From: GCA-2693325 sp036343635
GTDB lineage: Bacteria > Latescibacterota > UBA2968 > UBA8231
Length of the DNA: 52,761 nucleotides
Assembly: GCA_036343635.1 (NCBI GenBank)
Contig: JAYYVF010000099.1
Span: 1 to 52,761 of the forward strand
Reading direction: 5' to 3'
Shown: piece after piece, positions 26,379-35,353 of the stretch
How positions within the stretch are numbered: the first letter of the stretch is position 1
Layout: each line of letters begins with the position of its first letter
Position numbers and translations under genes: made by a program
Notes under the pieces: generated by a model
Database searches by the model: none
What the model saw: the letters and a program-made list of their open reading frames with translations, nothing else
Told to the model about the DNA's origin: nothing

Positions 26379-27620
26379 ATGCACACTATAGTAATATCAA
26401 AAGATATGTTACCGGCCTTTGATCTTCCTGTTTACGGGAATAGATCGGTGAAGACACCTACAATAGATCAGCTTGCCGAAACGGGAACAGTCTTTGCTAA
26501 TTGTGTCTCTCCATGTCCATCATCGGCAATGACTTATAGTTGTATTTGGGTTGGTCGCCAACCTTACAGCCTACAATCTAACGCATTAGAAAGCCAAACC
26601 GACGTCTACAGTCCTTATTCCATTTTTTCTCGATTTGAGGAACTTGGTTGTTCTACTCATGTAGTCTGGGACAAGTACTGGACGTCCAAAGGCCGCCATC
26701 ACGCTTTGCCTATTTATGGGAAGAAAACGAGTTTTCATAATCTTGATATTTATAATGAGATTGGTATCCACCGACTTGGTGCAGATTACAAGCAACGAGT
26801 TTTTGAAATAGGCACAATGCCTCCTCTCAGCCAAATCATATCAAGTTTAAACGCTATTCAGAGTTACTCTTCTGAAACTTTTACCTGGTTACATTGCCCA
26901 CACCTTCTAGCAGGGTTTGATTCCATCGGTTCAGATATTGGATATTTTGACGAGATTATTTCCGCAATTTTGGAGCTTTATGATCGATCTAATGTCTTTT
27001 TGTTGTCAGATCATGGACACATGGACTTTTCCCAAGGAGAAATACTTTACGGAAAGACTATGCACCAAAATGTTTTGCATGTACCGTTAATCACACCGCG
27101 CCTGGACAAAGTACCTAATATAGTCGAACAGCCATTTAGTACCGTTCGGCTAACAGAATTAATCATTGACAAAAAGGTCGTTCTGGATCCCTTAGTCTAC
27201 TCCATTAACCAGCTTCCACATCAACCCAATCGTGTACTGTCTATCCGCACAGATAGGTATAAATACTGCTATTACAAGAAATACAATGCCGAATCTTTAC
27301 ATGATCTAACATTTGACCCACTTGAACAGAGAAACCTCTTGTTAGAAAATGTTTATAGTAGGGCCAAGAAGCGGACCCTCTCTATGAGGCAGGCGATAGA
27401 TTACCAAAAATGGGAAGAGGCCGAGTCTGCTTATATTAAATTGAAAAATGCTCGAGAGGAGGTATGGTCCGACTCAGGATTTCTCAGTAATATGCACGGC
27501 CTAGCAAAAAATACCATTCGCGACGGCATTTTAAATTCCTTTCGGGATCGATTTTTTCCAACAAGGCAAACCCCTGGGCGATGGGGTAGCAAAGCTATTT
27601 CTCCATATTTTCATTTTTAA
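26379..27620 (+). CDS. Alkaline phosphatase-superfamily (sulfatase-fold) protein lacking the formylglycine motif
   Basis: The 413-residue protein has the sulfatase layout: a first metal aspartate (Asp9 in VISKDMLP), then VKTPTIDQLAETGTVFANCV, the nucleophile region CPSSAMTYSCIWVGRQPY, and later FLLSDHGHMDFSQGE with the second metal aspartate and histidine. Where sulfatases have C-x-P-x-R this protein has S49-A-M-T-Y, so it cannot form formylglycine in the usual way; a serine or threonine nucleophile, as in phosphoglycerol and phosphoethanolamine transferases, is more likely. No signal peptide or membrane helix is seen. Location in the glycan locus, directly before a CysC-like kinase, suggests it handles phosphate or sulfate groups on a sugar intermediate. 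Confidence 0.78.
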   Translation: MHTIVISKDMLPAFDLPVYGNRSVKTPTIDQLAETGTVFANCVSPCPSSAMTYSCIWVGRQPYSLQSNALESQTDVYSPYSIFSRFEELGCSTHVVWDKYWTSKGRHHALPIYGKKTSFHNLDIYNEIGIHRLGADYKQRVFEIGTMPPLSQIISSLNAIQSYSSETFTWLHCPHLLAGFDSIGSDIGYFDEIISAILELYDRSNVFLLSDHGHMDFSQGEILYGKTMHQNVLHVPLITPRLDKVPNIVEQPFSTVRLTELIIDKKVVLDPLVYSINQLPHQPNRVLSIRTDRYKYCYYKKYNAESLHDLTFDPLEQRNLLLENVYSRAKKRTLSMRQAIDYQKWEEAESAYIKLKNAREEVWSDSGFLSNMHGLAKNTIRDGILNSFRDRFFPTRQTPGRWGSKAISPYFHF

Positions 27621-27644
27621 CTAAATTATCCTAAACAACTAACG

Positions 27645-28211
27645 ATGAACAAACCTTTCGTAATATCAATTATTGGACTCTCCTCCAGCGGAAAGACGAC
27701 ATTAGGCCGTCAACTCTACGAACACATGTTAGAATGTGGAATCTCTCCTCTTCAACTTGTTGATGGCGACATCGTTAGAGAATTTCTCAAAGGAAAAATA
27801 GGATATAGTGCATCAGACCGAGATCTTTCCGCATCAATACAAACTCAACTGGCATTTGTCCTTCACAACCACGGTATTTCTTCGATAGTGTGTAACATCT
27901 CTCCATTCGAAAAAAGCCGTGCATTTGCACGAAAAAAGATACCCGGAATAATTGAGGTACATCTGGACTGTCCTCTTTCAGTCTGTATTAGAAGAGATAA
28001 AACCTTAGGCAAAAGAGTATATGAGCCAGTATCAAAAGGAATAACGGAAAATGTTAATATCGTTGGCGTTGATATTGAATTTGAAAAACCTATTAAGGCC
28101 GATCTTGTATTAAATACGAATCAAGAAAACCCCAATGATAGTTTCGCTAGAATTCTTAATTTTTTAGGCGATCGTTGGAATTATGAAAAATTCCGAATAA
28201 CAGATGATTAA
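27645..28211 (+). CDS. APS kinase-like P-loop kinase (CysC family)
   Basis: The P-loop GLSSSGKTT is at residues 11-19, followed by VDGDIVREFLKG, which corresponds to the DGDNVR region of adenylylsulfate kinase, and GYSASDRDLSASIQ at the substrate side. HLDCPLSVCIRRD and KADLVLNT complete the family pattern, and the length (188) is usual. APS kinase makes PAPS, the donor for sulfotransferases, but the genes for ATP sulfurylase and a sulfotransferase are not nearby. CysC homologues in capsule loci can act on other nucleotides, for example the cytidine diphosphoramidate kinase of Campylobacter. It follows the sulfatase-fold gene by 24 nt. Confidence 0.82.
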   Translation: MNKPFVISIIGLSSSGKTTLGRQLYEHMLECGISPLQLVDGDIVREFLKGKIGYSASDRDLSASIQTQLAFVLHNHGISSIVCNISPFEKSRAFARKKIPGIIEVHLDCPLSVCIRRDKTLGKRVYEPVSKGITENVNIVGVDIEFEKPIKADLVLNTNQENPNDSFARILNFLGDRWNYEKFRITDD

Positions 28212-28242
28212 CATCATTGATATTTGAAAAAAGAAGTTTATC

Positions 28243-29391
28243 ATGAGAAATGAGTTTTTGGTGTACGGCAGCCCCGCAATCGAAGAAGAAGAAATTGCTG
28301 AAGTCGTAGACAGTCTACGGTCTGGTTGGATTGGGACAGGACCAAAGGTCGGTCTATTCGAACAAGAATTTAAAAATTACGTAGGGGCAGAATACGCCGT
28401 AGCTGTAAGCTCGTGCACTGCGGCCTTACACCTTTCGATGATCGTATCAGGCATCGGACAAGGCGATGAAGTAATAACAACCCCTATGACCTTTTGTGCT
28501 ACAGCAAATGCTATACTACATACGGGCGCAGTACCCGTTTTCGTAGACATTGATCCAGAAACAATGAATATCGATCCAGAATTAGTAAAAAAAGCGATCA
28601 ATAATCGAACAAAAGCAATCCTCCCTGTTCACTTTGCTGGACGGCCATGCGACATGAAAAGCCTTTTGAGAATCTCAAAAGATTATGGCCTTCATTTAAT
28701 CGAGGATGGTGCTCATGCTATAGAGGCCAGTTGTGAAACAGGAAAGGTAGGGTCGATCGGAGATTTATCATGTTTCAGCTTCTACGTAACAAAAAATGTT
28801 GTTACTGCCGAAGGTGGTATGATCACGACTAACAGAAAAGATTGGGCAGACAAACTAAAAATATACGCTCTGCACGGAATGAGCCGAGATGCATGGAAAA
28901 GATATTCCGACGATGGTTTCAGACACTATCAAGTTTTAGTGCCAGGTTTCAAATACAATATGACCGATTTACAGGCTAGCCTCGGAATCCACCAATTGCG
29001 CCGGATAAACAAAACACTAGCGCGAAGAAACGAAATTTGGGAACAATACAGTTACGAATTTCGTGATCTAAATGTAATAACTCCCACAAAACCACCTCCC
29101 GGTGTAGTACATGCTCGGCATTTATACACCATACTCGTTGACGAGAACTCTGTTGGGTGCCACAGAGATACCTTTCAGGAACGAATGCAAAGAAATAATA
29201 TTGGCACCGGAATACATTATACAGCTCTACATTTGCAACCCTACTACAAGGATCGATTTAATCACCGCAGAGGTGACTTTCCATCTGCAGAGTATATTTC
29301 AGAGCGAACCTTGTCTCTCCCTCTGGGACCAAAAATGACTGATCGCGATGTCTCAGATGTCATCAAAGCAGTCAAAAAGTGTAGTCATTAA
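28243..29391 (+). CDS. DegT/DnrJ/EryC1/StrS-family sugar aminotransferase
   Basis: This PLP enzyme would transfer an amino group to a keto-sugar nucleotide. It has YVGAEYAVAVSSCTAALHLS near the N-terminus, HLIEDGAHAIEASCE with the aspartate that holds the PLP ring nitrogen, and SCFSFYVTKNVVTAEGGM, whose lysine should form the Schiff base. The C-terminal segment around NIGTGIHYTALHLQPYY fits the family. Length (382) is standard. It implies an amino sugar in the surface polysaccharide. The start at 28243 gives MRNEFLVYGSPAIEEEE, which aligns with usual N-termini. Confidence 0.94.
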   Translation: MRNEFLVYGSPAIEEEEIAEVVDSLRSGWIGTGPKVGLFEQEFKNYVGAEYAVAVSSCTAALHLSMIVSGIGQGDEVITTPMTFCATANAILHTGAVPVFVDIDPETMNIDPELVKKAINNRTKAILPVHFAGRPCDMKSLLRISKDYGLHLIEDGAHAIEASCETGKVGSIGDLSCFSFYVTKNVVTAEGGMITTNRKDWADKLKIYALHGMSRDAWKRYSDDGFRHYQVLVPGFKYNMTDLQASLGIHQLRRINKTLARRNEIWEQYSYEFRDLNVITPTKPPPGVVHARHLYTILVDENSVGCHRDTFQERMQRNNIGTGIHYTALHLQPYYKDRFNHRRGDFPSAEYISERTLSLPLGPKMTDRDVSDVIKAVKKCSH

Positions 29392-29506
29392 AAACTAGCG
29401 AAAAACTAAAATCCTAAAATTCAACCATCTTTTTTCGCAATATGTCAATAACAAACCATAGCTTATGTCACCAACTGACAACCTGTTTATCAATAGTTGC
29501 TCTATA

Positions 29507-30607
29507 ATGCGGGTCGCTCTTTTAGGTAATCTTTGCAATACCGCCTACACCTTTGGGAAAGTTCTTCGAAAAGAAGGAATAAATGTTGAGGTCTTCATCA
29601 CAGAGAAAGAACGTACACAAGCAGCAGCATATCCGGAATGGGAAGACCCCGAAATAGATAGCAAGAACATTAACTGGATACATTATTACAACCAAAGGAA
29701 CCCCCTCTCTCTGGTTCAAACTATGTTTCAATTACGTAATTTTGATATAATACATGCTTTTGGACTACCAAATACCTACTGTCAATTTTTAGGAAGACCG
29801 CTTATATCCCATGCATTGGGCGCAGATCTGAAAGAAGTCGTATATGAACCAACCCTCATTGGTCTTTTACTGAAAAAAGCTTTTCGGCAAACAAAAAACC
29901 TGCTCTTTTCCGACATTGACCATGTTCCTCATATACACCGCCTTGAATTAGAACAGTCTCAATACTTCCCAGCAGCTGTTGATGTCGAAAAATATAGCCC
30001 CGCCAGCAAGGGTAGTTATATATCTGACAATAAAATCGTTCTTTTTCACTCAGCATTTTTGGATTGGACAAAAAGACAACCGACATCGAAAAGGAACGAT
30101 CTGTTTTTTCGGGCATTTAGCAGATTTGCTGATCAGCGAGATGACTTGATTTTGCGCGTTATCGCTGCCGGACCCGACACCGAATCCACCAAAAAACTAG
30201 TTTACGAACTCGGCCTATCAAAAATCGTCGAGTTTCTCCCTCCGTTAAACAAACAAGAGCTTTTGGAACATTACCGGTCTTGCGATCTAATTGTCGACCA
30301 ATTTGGCATGCCCAAATTCGGAGTCAACGCTTTAGAGGGCATGGCCTGCGGCCGTCCCGTTCTTCTTTATTTGGATAAAGATTTAGCAAAACAATGCTAC
30401 GCAACTCTTCCGCCGGTTGGCATTGCAAATGGAGAACAAGAAATATATAAAACCCTCCATGATATTTGTGATAAGGAGAAACTTCATTCGATAGGCTTAA
30501 AGTGTCGAGACTGGATATTATCAAACCATAATGGGAAGGTGGTAGCAAAAAAGTTAATTCAACTCTATACTCAAATTAAACAACATTCAGAAAGCGATTC
30601 CCTCTAA
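29507..30607 (+). CDS. Glycosyltransferase, family 4-like (GT-B fold)
   Basis: The N-terminal half begins MRVALLGNLCNTAYTFGKVL, a usual acceptor-domain start, so I prefer the ATG at 29507 to the one at 29465. The C-terminal half has FLPPLNKQELLEHYRSCDLI and GVNALEGMACGRPVLLY, the nucleotide-sugar binding region of GT4-type enzymes. The first glutamate of the classical E-x7-E is replaced (MPKFGVNALEG), a common change. It would add one sugar to the growing glycan at the cytoplasmic face of the membrane. The gene is followed after 1 nt by a methyltransferase, so translation is coupled. Confidence 0.85.
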   Translation: MRVALLGNLCNTAYTFGKVLRKEGINVEVFITEKERTQAAAYPEWEDPEIDSKNINWIHYYNQRNPLSLVQTMFQLRNFDIIHAFGLPNTYCQFLGRPLISHALGADLKEVVYEPTLIGLLLKKAFRQTKNLLFSDIDHVPHIHRLELEQSQYFPAAVDVEKYSPASKGSYISDNKIVLFHSAFLDWTKRQPTSKRNDLFFRAFSRFADQRDDLILRVIAAGPDTESTKKLVYELGLSKIVEFLPPLNKQELLEHYRSCDLIVDQFGMPKFGVNALEGMACGRPVLLYLDKDLAKQCYATLPPVGIANGEQEIYKTLHDICDKEKLHSIGLKCRDWILSNHNGKVVAKKLIQLYTQIKQHSESDSL

Positions 30608-30608
30608 A

Positions 30609-31364
30609 TTGGACCGACACACGAAAACACTCCAAGACCTTTTTGCAGAAGATGCAGATCATTATGATGATAGACGCTTTGGATCTACTTCAGGTAGACT
30701 ATACTGCGAAGCACACTATGTTACCTTGTCGAAGATGTTGCATTCCAATTTTTCCACACAAAATTCGCCACCCAAAAAGATTCGCGTACTGGATGTCGCT
30801 ATGGGCACCGGAAGATCTTCGGTTAGAATGGCGACCGAAGGCGTTGAGGTCATTGGTATTGACATAACAATAGAGATGATGAAAATCGCAAAAAGTAAAA
30901 AAGTTCCTGGAACAATTTTACAATTGGTCCAAGGCAATGCGTTTCAATTACCTTTTCAAAACAACTCATTTGATGCTGTGGTCTGTTGCAGAATGCTTCA
31001 AATGATGCCGCTACAAGAGTATCGTATCTTCGGTGCTGAAACTTCAAGAGTTCTAAGGCCTAATGGAACTTTAGTAGCAGAGCTTTGGAATAAATCTTAT
31101 CAAAAAATCAGATGTTTGGGTCGAAAAAAACCCAACACCTGGGGCCTCACAGATACTTTTATCACACCATCAGAAACTATATCCTTGTTTGGTGAAAAAT
31201 ACGTGGACTGCAAAATAGCAGGATTAGGGTTTCCATTAATATTTCCACTTTTAGGTCGGATTTCCGAAAAGTTTTGTCTCGCCTTTTATTTAAGATTGAC
31301 TGCGAACCCATTGACTAAGTTTTGGGGTGAAACATTCTTTGCGCAATATAGAAACAAGAAATGA
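30609..31364 (+). CDS. Class I SAM-dependent methyltransferase
   Basis: The start is a TTG at 30609, one nucleotide after the stop of the glycosyltransferase gene; no ATG lies before the conserved domain. The SAM loop is RVLDVAMGTGRSSVRMATEG, with VIGIDITIEMM as the acidic strand and FDAVVCCRMLQMM as the post motif. The 251-residue protein is a typical Methyltransf_11/UbiE-like enzyme. It overlaps the next glycosyltransferase by 4 nt (ATGA), which marks tight translational coupling. The acceptor is probably a hydroxyl of the glycan or its nucleotide precursor. Confidence 0.85.
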   Translation: MDRHTKTLQDLFAEDADHYDDRRFGSTSGRLYCEAHYVTLSKMLHSNFSTQNSPPKKIRVLDVAMGTGRSSVRMATEGVEVIGIDITIEMMKIAKSKKVPGTILQLVQGNAFQLPFQNNSFDAVVCCRMLQMMPLQEYRIFGAETSRVLRPNGTLVAELWNKSYQKIRCLGRKKPNTWGLTDTFITPSETISLFGEKYVDCKIAGLGFPLIFPLLGRISEKFCLAFYLRLTANPLTKFWGETFFAQYRNKK

Positions 31365-32497
31365 AAATCTTAATCATTACTCCAGGAATGCACGCACCAT
31401 GGGTAGATGGACGTATTACATCGCTAAAAACTTTGGCAGAGGCCCTAACAAAACGTTGCATTGATGTACATGTTCTCACGACCCAAATGCAAGAAGCAAG
31501 GTCAAAAGCTCTTGAAGAGCAGGGAGTCAAATACCTTCTATTACCAGGAGGAAACATAAAAAATTGGAAAAATTTATTAAAACATTTCGCAATCAATTGC
31601 CGAAAAAATCAATTCGATGTCGTAATATATAGACCATTTTCAGGATTTAATTGGGTCAATAATGCCAGCATTATAAGCCTACGTTTAATTGCTTTTATTA
31701 GACGTGTTCCTTTTGTTTTATCGCTATGGAGTGGTCCAGCGCAATTTCTCAAAGTTCCTTGGCTATTTTCTTCCATCTTTATCACATCACCGACAGTCAA
31801 ACATAAAAATATCCGCAGCATAGCGCCTATAATAACGCCCAAAGAGGTAATATTCAGCAATCAAGACCAACCTCTTTCTCATTACGGGATAAATAAAGAA
31901 ACCCATGTTTTTTTGTTTACCTACTGCGCAAAAATCGACACCGATTACATTTGGAATTATACGATGAATGAAAGAGGTCTTCAAGACGTAATTCAAGCTG
32001 CAAAATTATTGTCTGATAGATCTGATTTTACTTTCCTTATATCGATGCCGATTTTTTCTAACCCAGTTTCAGTGAGCAAGTTTTTAGCAACTTTAGATGG
32101 ACATGGCGTGAGACATTGCTTCACTTTGGCGCAGGAGATCACAAACCTTTCCGAGGTACTATCCTCCGTTGATGCCTATTTATATCCAATCAATATGGAA
32201 GAACCCTCTTGGGCACCAATTTCAGCGTTAGAGGCATTGTCGTATGGCACTCCAGTAATTACAACACGCATTAATATTGTCCAGCAATTCATAAAGGAAA
32301 ATGAAGCCTTTTTTTTTAAGCCCGGCCATCCAGAGCAATTAGCTTCTGCGGTACGTTTCTTGCTAGATAATCAAAAAGAGGCAAAAAAATTAGCGCATCA
32401 AGCCAAAGATGCCATCAACACTCGATTTAGCAGCAAACACGTGGCAAATAGTATTTTCGACGAACTAAACATTTTAACCAGCGGGAAGACTCGATAA
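31361..32497 (+). CDS. Glycosyltransferase, family 4
   Basis: The 378-residue protein starts MKILIITPGMHAPWVDGRIT, a typical GT4 acceptor domain with the glycine-rich turn, and ends with a donor-binding domain holding EPSWAPISALEALSYGTPV. The start ATG overlaps the stop of the preceding methyltransferase gene. It should transfer a sugar from a nucleotide donor to a lipid-linked glycan in the cytoplasm. Donor and linkage are not predictable. Confidence 0.88.
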   Translation: MKILIITPGMHAPWVDGRITSLKTLAEALTKRCIDVHVLTTQMQEARSKALEEQGVKYLLLPGGNIKNWKNLLKHFAINCRKNQFDVVIYRPFSGFNWVNNASIISLRLIAFIRRVPFVLSLWSGPAQFLKVPWLFSSIFITSPTVKHKNIRSIAPIITPKEVIFSNQDQPLSHYGINKETHVFLFTYCAKIDTDYIWNYTMNERGLQDVIQAAKLLSDRSDFTFLISMPIFSNPVSVSKFLATLDGHGVRHCFTLAQEITNLSEVLSSVDAYLYPINMEEPSWAPISALEALSYGTPVITTRINIVQQFIKENEAFFFKPGHPEQLASAVRFLLDNQKEAKKLAHQAKDAINTRFSSKHVANSIFDELNILTSGKTR

Positions 32498-32545
32498 CAC
32501 TTTTAGATCAGGAGTATAGGCACAAAAAGCGCCTGCGGTTAAACC

Positions 32546-33337
32546 ATGAATGATATAAATGTAATAGAGAAAAATAAAGCATTCTATTCTTCCTACGCAC
32601 CTCATTACGATAAAGGGAGGGAGGCATTTTTTTACCAAGAGAGTAAGCGAGTACAAAAGGACTTCAATTTTATAAATCAAAAGATACCTTTAGCACAATC
32701 GACTTTACTTGATATTGGAAGCGGTACAGGTTTTTACTCTCTGGCGGCGGCTCTTCAAGGTGCCAACGCGATCCACTGCCTAGACTTAAACAGTACATTC
32801 CTTCAAATAGCAAAAACAAAGATTCTAAATGAACATCCTTACGTAAACGTCACATGCCACGAAAATGATATGCATTCTTTTTTCGATGATTATCTAGAGA
32901 AAAAAATAACGAAATTTAACGTTTTCACCATGGGATCCGTCTTGCAGTATGTGCCTAATCATCAGGAAATTCTCAGCAAAATGGCAACTTTATATTCTGA
33001 TAGCGTTTTTTACATCACCAGCAATAAAAATAAGATGGGAGCAATTGAGAAATTATTTTCCAAGCTTATTATCCCCAGTGATTATACGCTTCACCGTTTG
33101 ATTGACTCGCCACCTCCACCGACAAACTTTGAACAAAAACAATCAAGTGTAGACGTTGAACTTAAATCACTTAAGTCCATTTTTGAAAGATATAACTTTG
33201 AAGTAAAAACAGAGACTTATACTACCTATCATACAGGTTTTTTTAACTTAGCAAATTCCCAATTAAAGAAAATTTGGCCATCTATTGGGACCCATTTCAC
33301 TTTACTGGCAAGCCCCAAAAAGAAAGCTCGAACGTAA
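32546..33337 (+). CDS. Class I SAM-dependent methyltransferase
   Basis: The SAM loop is LLDIGSGTGFYSLAAALQG, followed by AIHCLDLNSTFLQIA and FNVFTMGSVLQYVPNHQE. Its 263 residues contain one methyltransferase domain and a C-terminal part with PPPPTNFEQKQS. It belongs to the glycan locus and stands 6 nt before the fused acyltransferase-propeller gene, so the two are probably translated together. The acceptor is unknown. Confidence 0.85.
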   Translation: MNDINVIEKNKAFYSSYAPHYDKGREAFFYQESKRVQKDFNFINQKIPLAQSTLLDIGSGTGFYSLAAALQGANAIHCLDLNSTFLQIAKTKILNEHPYVNVTCHENDMHSFFDDYLEKKITKFNVFTMGSVLQYVPNHQEILSKMATLYSDSVFYITSNKNKMGAIEKLFSKLIIPSDYTLHRLIDSPPPPTNFEQKQSSVDVELKSLKSIFERYNFEVKTETYTTYHTGFFNLANSQLKKIWPSIGTHFTLLASPKKKART

Positions 33338-33343
33338 GGTCCT

Positions 33344-35350
33344 ATGGAAATTATTAGACTGTCTTCCGTTGATCATAACGCTTGGGATCAGAGAGGTCTG
33401 CAGGCCGCAGGAGCCAATATCTTTCAATTATCTTCCTTTCTTAATCGACCACTAGTAACACTTGACCATTTTCACCCGATCTATCTTGTAATGAAAGATC
33501 GCGAGAAAATCATAGCGCAACTCCTCCTTACCGAAGGATCTGAAATAACCCGTCTTTTTGCAGATTTTCACGGCTTTTTACTGATCCGGCCATTCCTCAA
33601 TAAGTTTTTTAAATCGTACCGATTTGCCTACGGTCCTTTAATCTTTGATCGTTCACGCTACTACGAGATACTTGAATTTTTTGTTAAATATCTGGACCAG
33701 AACATTTTGTCCAAAGGTATCCATGTTCGAAACATTACCCCGCCACTTCATGACAGAGATGTTGATCAAGAAAAAATAAGATCCATCTTTGAAACATACG
33801 GATTCTCTGCTAATAGGTGGGGCACCTTCGTTACTAATGTAGATCAAAGTGAGGAGAACCTTTGGAGCTCTATTGGTAAGGAAAGTAGGTCAAAAGTTCG
33901 CAAAGCGAGGCAAGCTGGAATTACAATAACAGAAGTTGAAGATGAAAAAATGCTTGGACACTACTACCAAATGTCCATTGAACTTTCCAAACGAAATCAA
34001 GTTTCAACCAAGTCGTGGAATGCTTTTTTACATTCATTAAGGGATCCACATACTAAGATTTTTCTATCGATGCATAAAGGTATTCCTGTGTCTGGGCAAA
34101 TGGCTATGTGTGCAGGAAATATAATTCTACTCGGAGCCGTAACTACATCAAATTATGCCGTTCAAGAAAAAATTTACGGCAATGATCTAATGCAATGGCA
34201 TATGTTAGGTTGGGCTAAGGCGCACGGATTCTCCATGGTAGATTCGGTAGGCGTACAACCCAACATAGGCCAACAAACAACCAAAGAATCAGGTATTTAC
34301 CGATTAAAAAAACGATGGGGGGGAGAGCTATTAAACTATTATACGTTTGAAAAAACGTACAAGCCATTCACTCAAGAGTTCCTTGCAAAAAGCAAAATAT
34401 TCTTGCTCCGTTTCAATTCCATCTTAAGTGATTTTAACAAAAAAATAAAGGCCTATCGTGGTTTTGTCGGACCAACTGATCGTATTTTGTCTGCCAGTTC
34501 GGAGGATGGGCTGAACTTTACCCGAGATGATAGTATATGCATTGAAAGCCATTCTACCTTGAGACCTGAAATGTTATATTTTCCGTCCGTCAATCGATTA
34601 GCCAACGGTCAATACCGCATGTACTTCCACAGCTCAAGAAAAACTAAGGGTTCCTGGAATGGAGAAATTTATAGTGCTTTGTCGACCAACGGAATCCATT
34701 GGACTCGCGAATCCGCCTTGTGTATTAACAACCCACTCGTAAAATATGAACACGTTCAATCCCCTCACTTCCTAAATTACAGATCCCAAAAAATGCTGTA
34801 CTTCTGCGGGCGTACCAAAGGTGGGCCATATTCCCCTTTTGTAGCATACACCAATGACGGACGCTCATTTTTTGACCCAATATCTCTGGATTTGAATTTT
34901 AACTATGCAATTTCGGATTTTTGTATTTTCGAATTTGAAAACTTTTTGCGGATGTATTTTAGTAAAGAAAATAATATTGGGAGCGCCATCTCGGAAAAAG
35001 GTAAACGATGGAAACTAGAAGAAGAATACAGGCTACGGCCCGGCGCACGTGGGTTGAAAAAATTAGTTAATAACCCTTCTGTGGTTCAATTGGAGGACGG
35101 CCGATTCAGAATGTACTTTCGCGGGTCAAACAAGAACGCATTCAATAGTCGTATCTTTAGCGCTATTTCTGACGACGGGCTTCAGTTTACCTTGGAAGGT
35201 GGAACAAGAATGGATTATAGTGGGAAATATGAGCTCCACGGAGTAGGATTCCCCAACGTCGTAAAATTTGACACTCATTGGAAAATGTATTACGCGGGCT
35301 ATTGGGGTAAACACCTTATTCAGCCTCTTACTATATTGCGGTGGTCATAA
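33344..35350 (+). CDS. FemAB/GNAT-like acyltransferase fused to a glycosidase-like five-bladed beta-propeller
   Basis: Residues 1-345 form a double-GNAT domain of the FemAB / BioF2-like kind: SIGKESRSKVRKARQAGITI is the usual lead-in, and YGNDLMQWHMLGWAKAHGF followed by KESGIYRLKKRWGGELL is the usual end. Such proteins move amino acids from aminoacyl-tRNA, or other acyl groups, to sugars. From about residue 375 the protein has five repeats of an S-x-DG-x-x-F/W motif: ASSEDGLNFTRD, ALSTNGIHWTRE, AYTNDGRSFFD, AISEKGKRWKLE and AISDDGLQFTLE. Four are followed by MYF/MYY strands. This is a five-bladed propeller as in GH43/GH130-like folds. The fusion suggests one protein that recognises a sugar chain and acylates it. 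Confidence 0.8.
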   Translation: MEIIRLSSVDHNAWDQRGLQAAGANIFQLSSFLNRPLVTLDHFHPIYLVMKDREKIIAQLLLTEGSEITRLFADFHGFLLIRPFLNKFFKSYRFAYGPLIFDRSRYYEILEFFVKYLDQNILSKGIHVRNITPPLHDRDVDQEKIRSIFETYGFSANRWGTFVTNVDQSEENLWSSIGKESRSKVRKARQAGITITEVEDEKMLGHYYQMSIELSKRNQVSTKSWNAFLHSLRDPHTKIFLSMHKGIPVSGQMAMCAGNIILLGAVTTSNYAVQEKIYGNDLMQWHMLGWAKAHGFSMVDSVGVQPNIGQQTTKESGIYRLKKRWGGELLNYYTFEKTYKPFTQEFLAKSKIFLLRFNSILSDFNKKIKAYRGFVGPTDRILSASSEDGLNFTRDDSICIESHSTLRPEMLYFPSVNRLANGQYRMYFHSSRKTKGSWNGEIYSALSTNGIHWTRESALCINNPLVKYEHVQSPHFLNYRSQKMLYFCGRTKGGPYSPFVAYTNDGRSFFDPISLDLNFNYAISDFCIFEFENFLRMYFSKENNIGSAISEKGKRWKLEEEYRLRPGARGLKKLVNNPSVVQLEDGRFRMYFRGSNKNAFNSRIFSAISDDGLQFTLEGGTRMDYSGKYELHGVGFPNVVKFDTHWKMYYAGYWGKHLIQPLTILRWS

Positions 35351-35353
35351 GCG

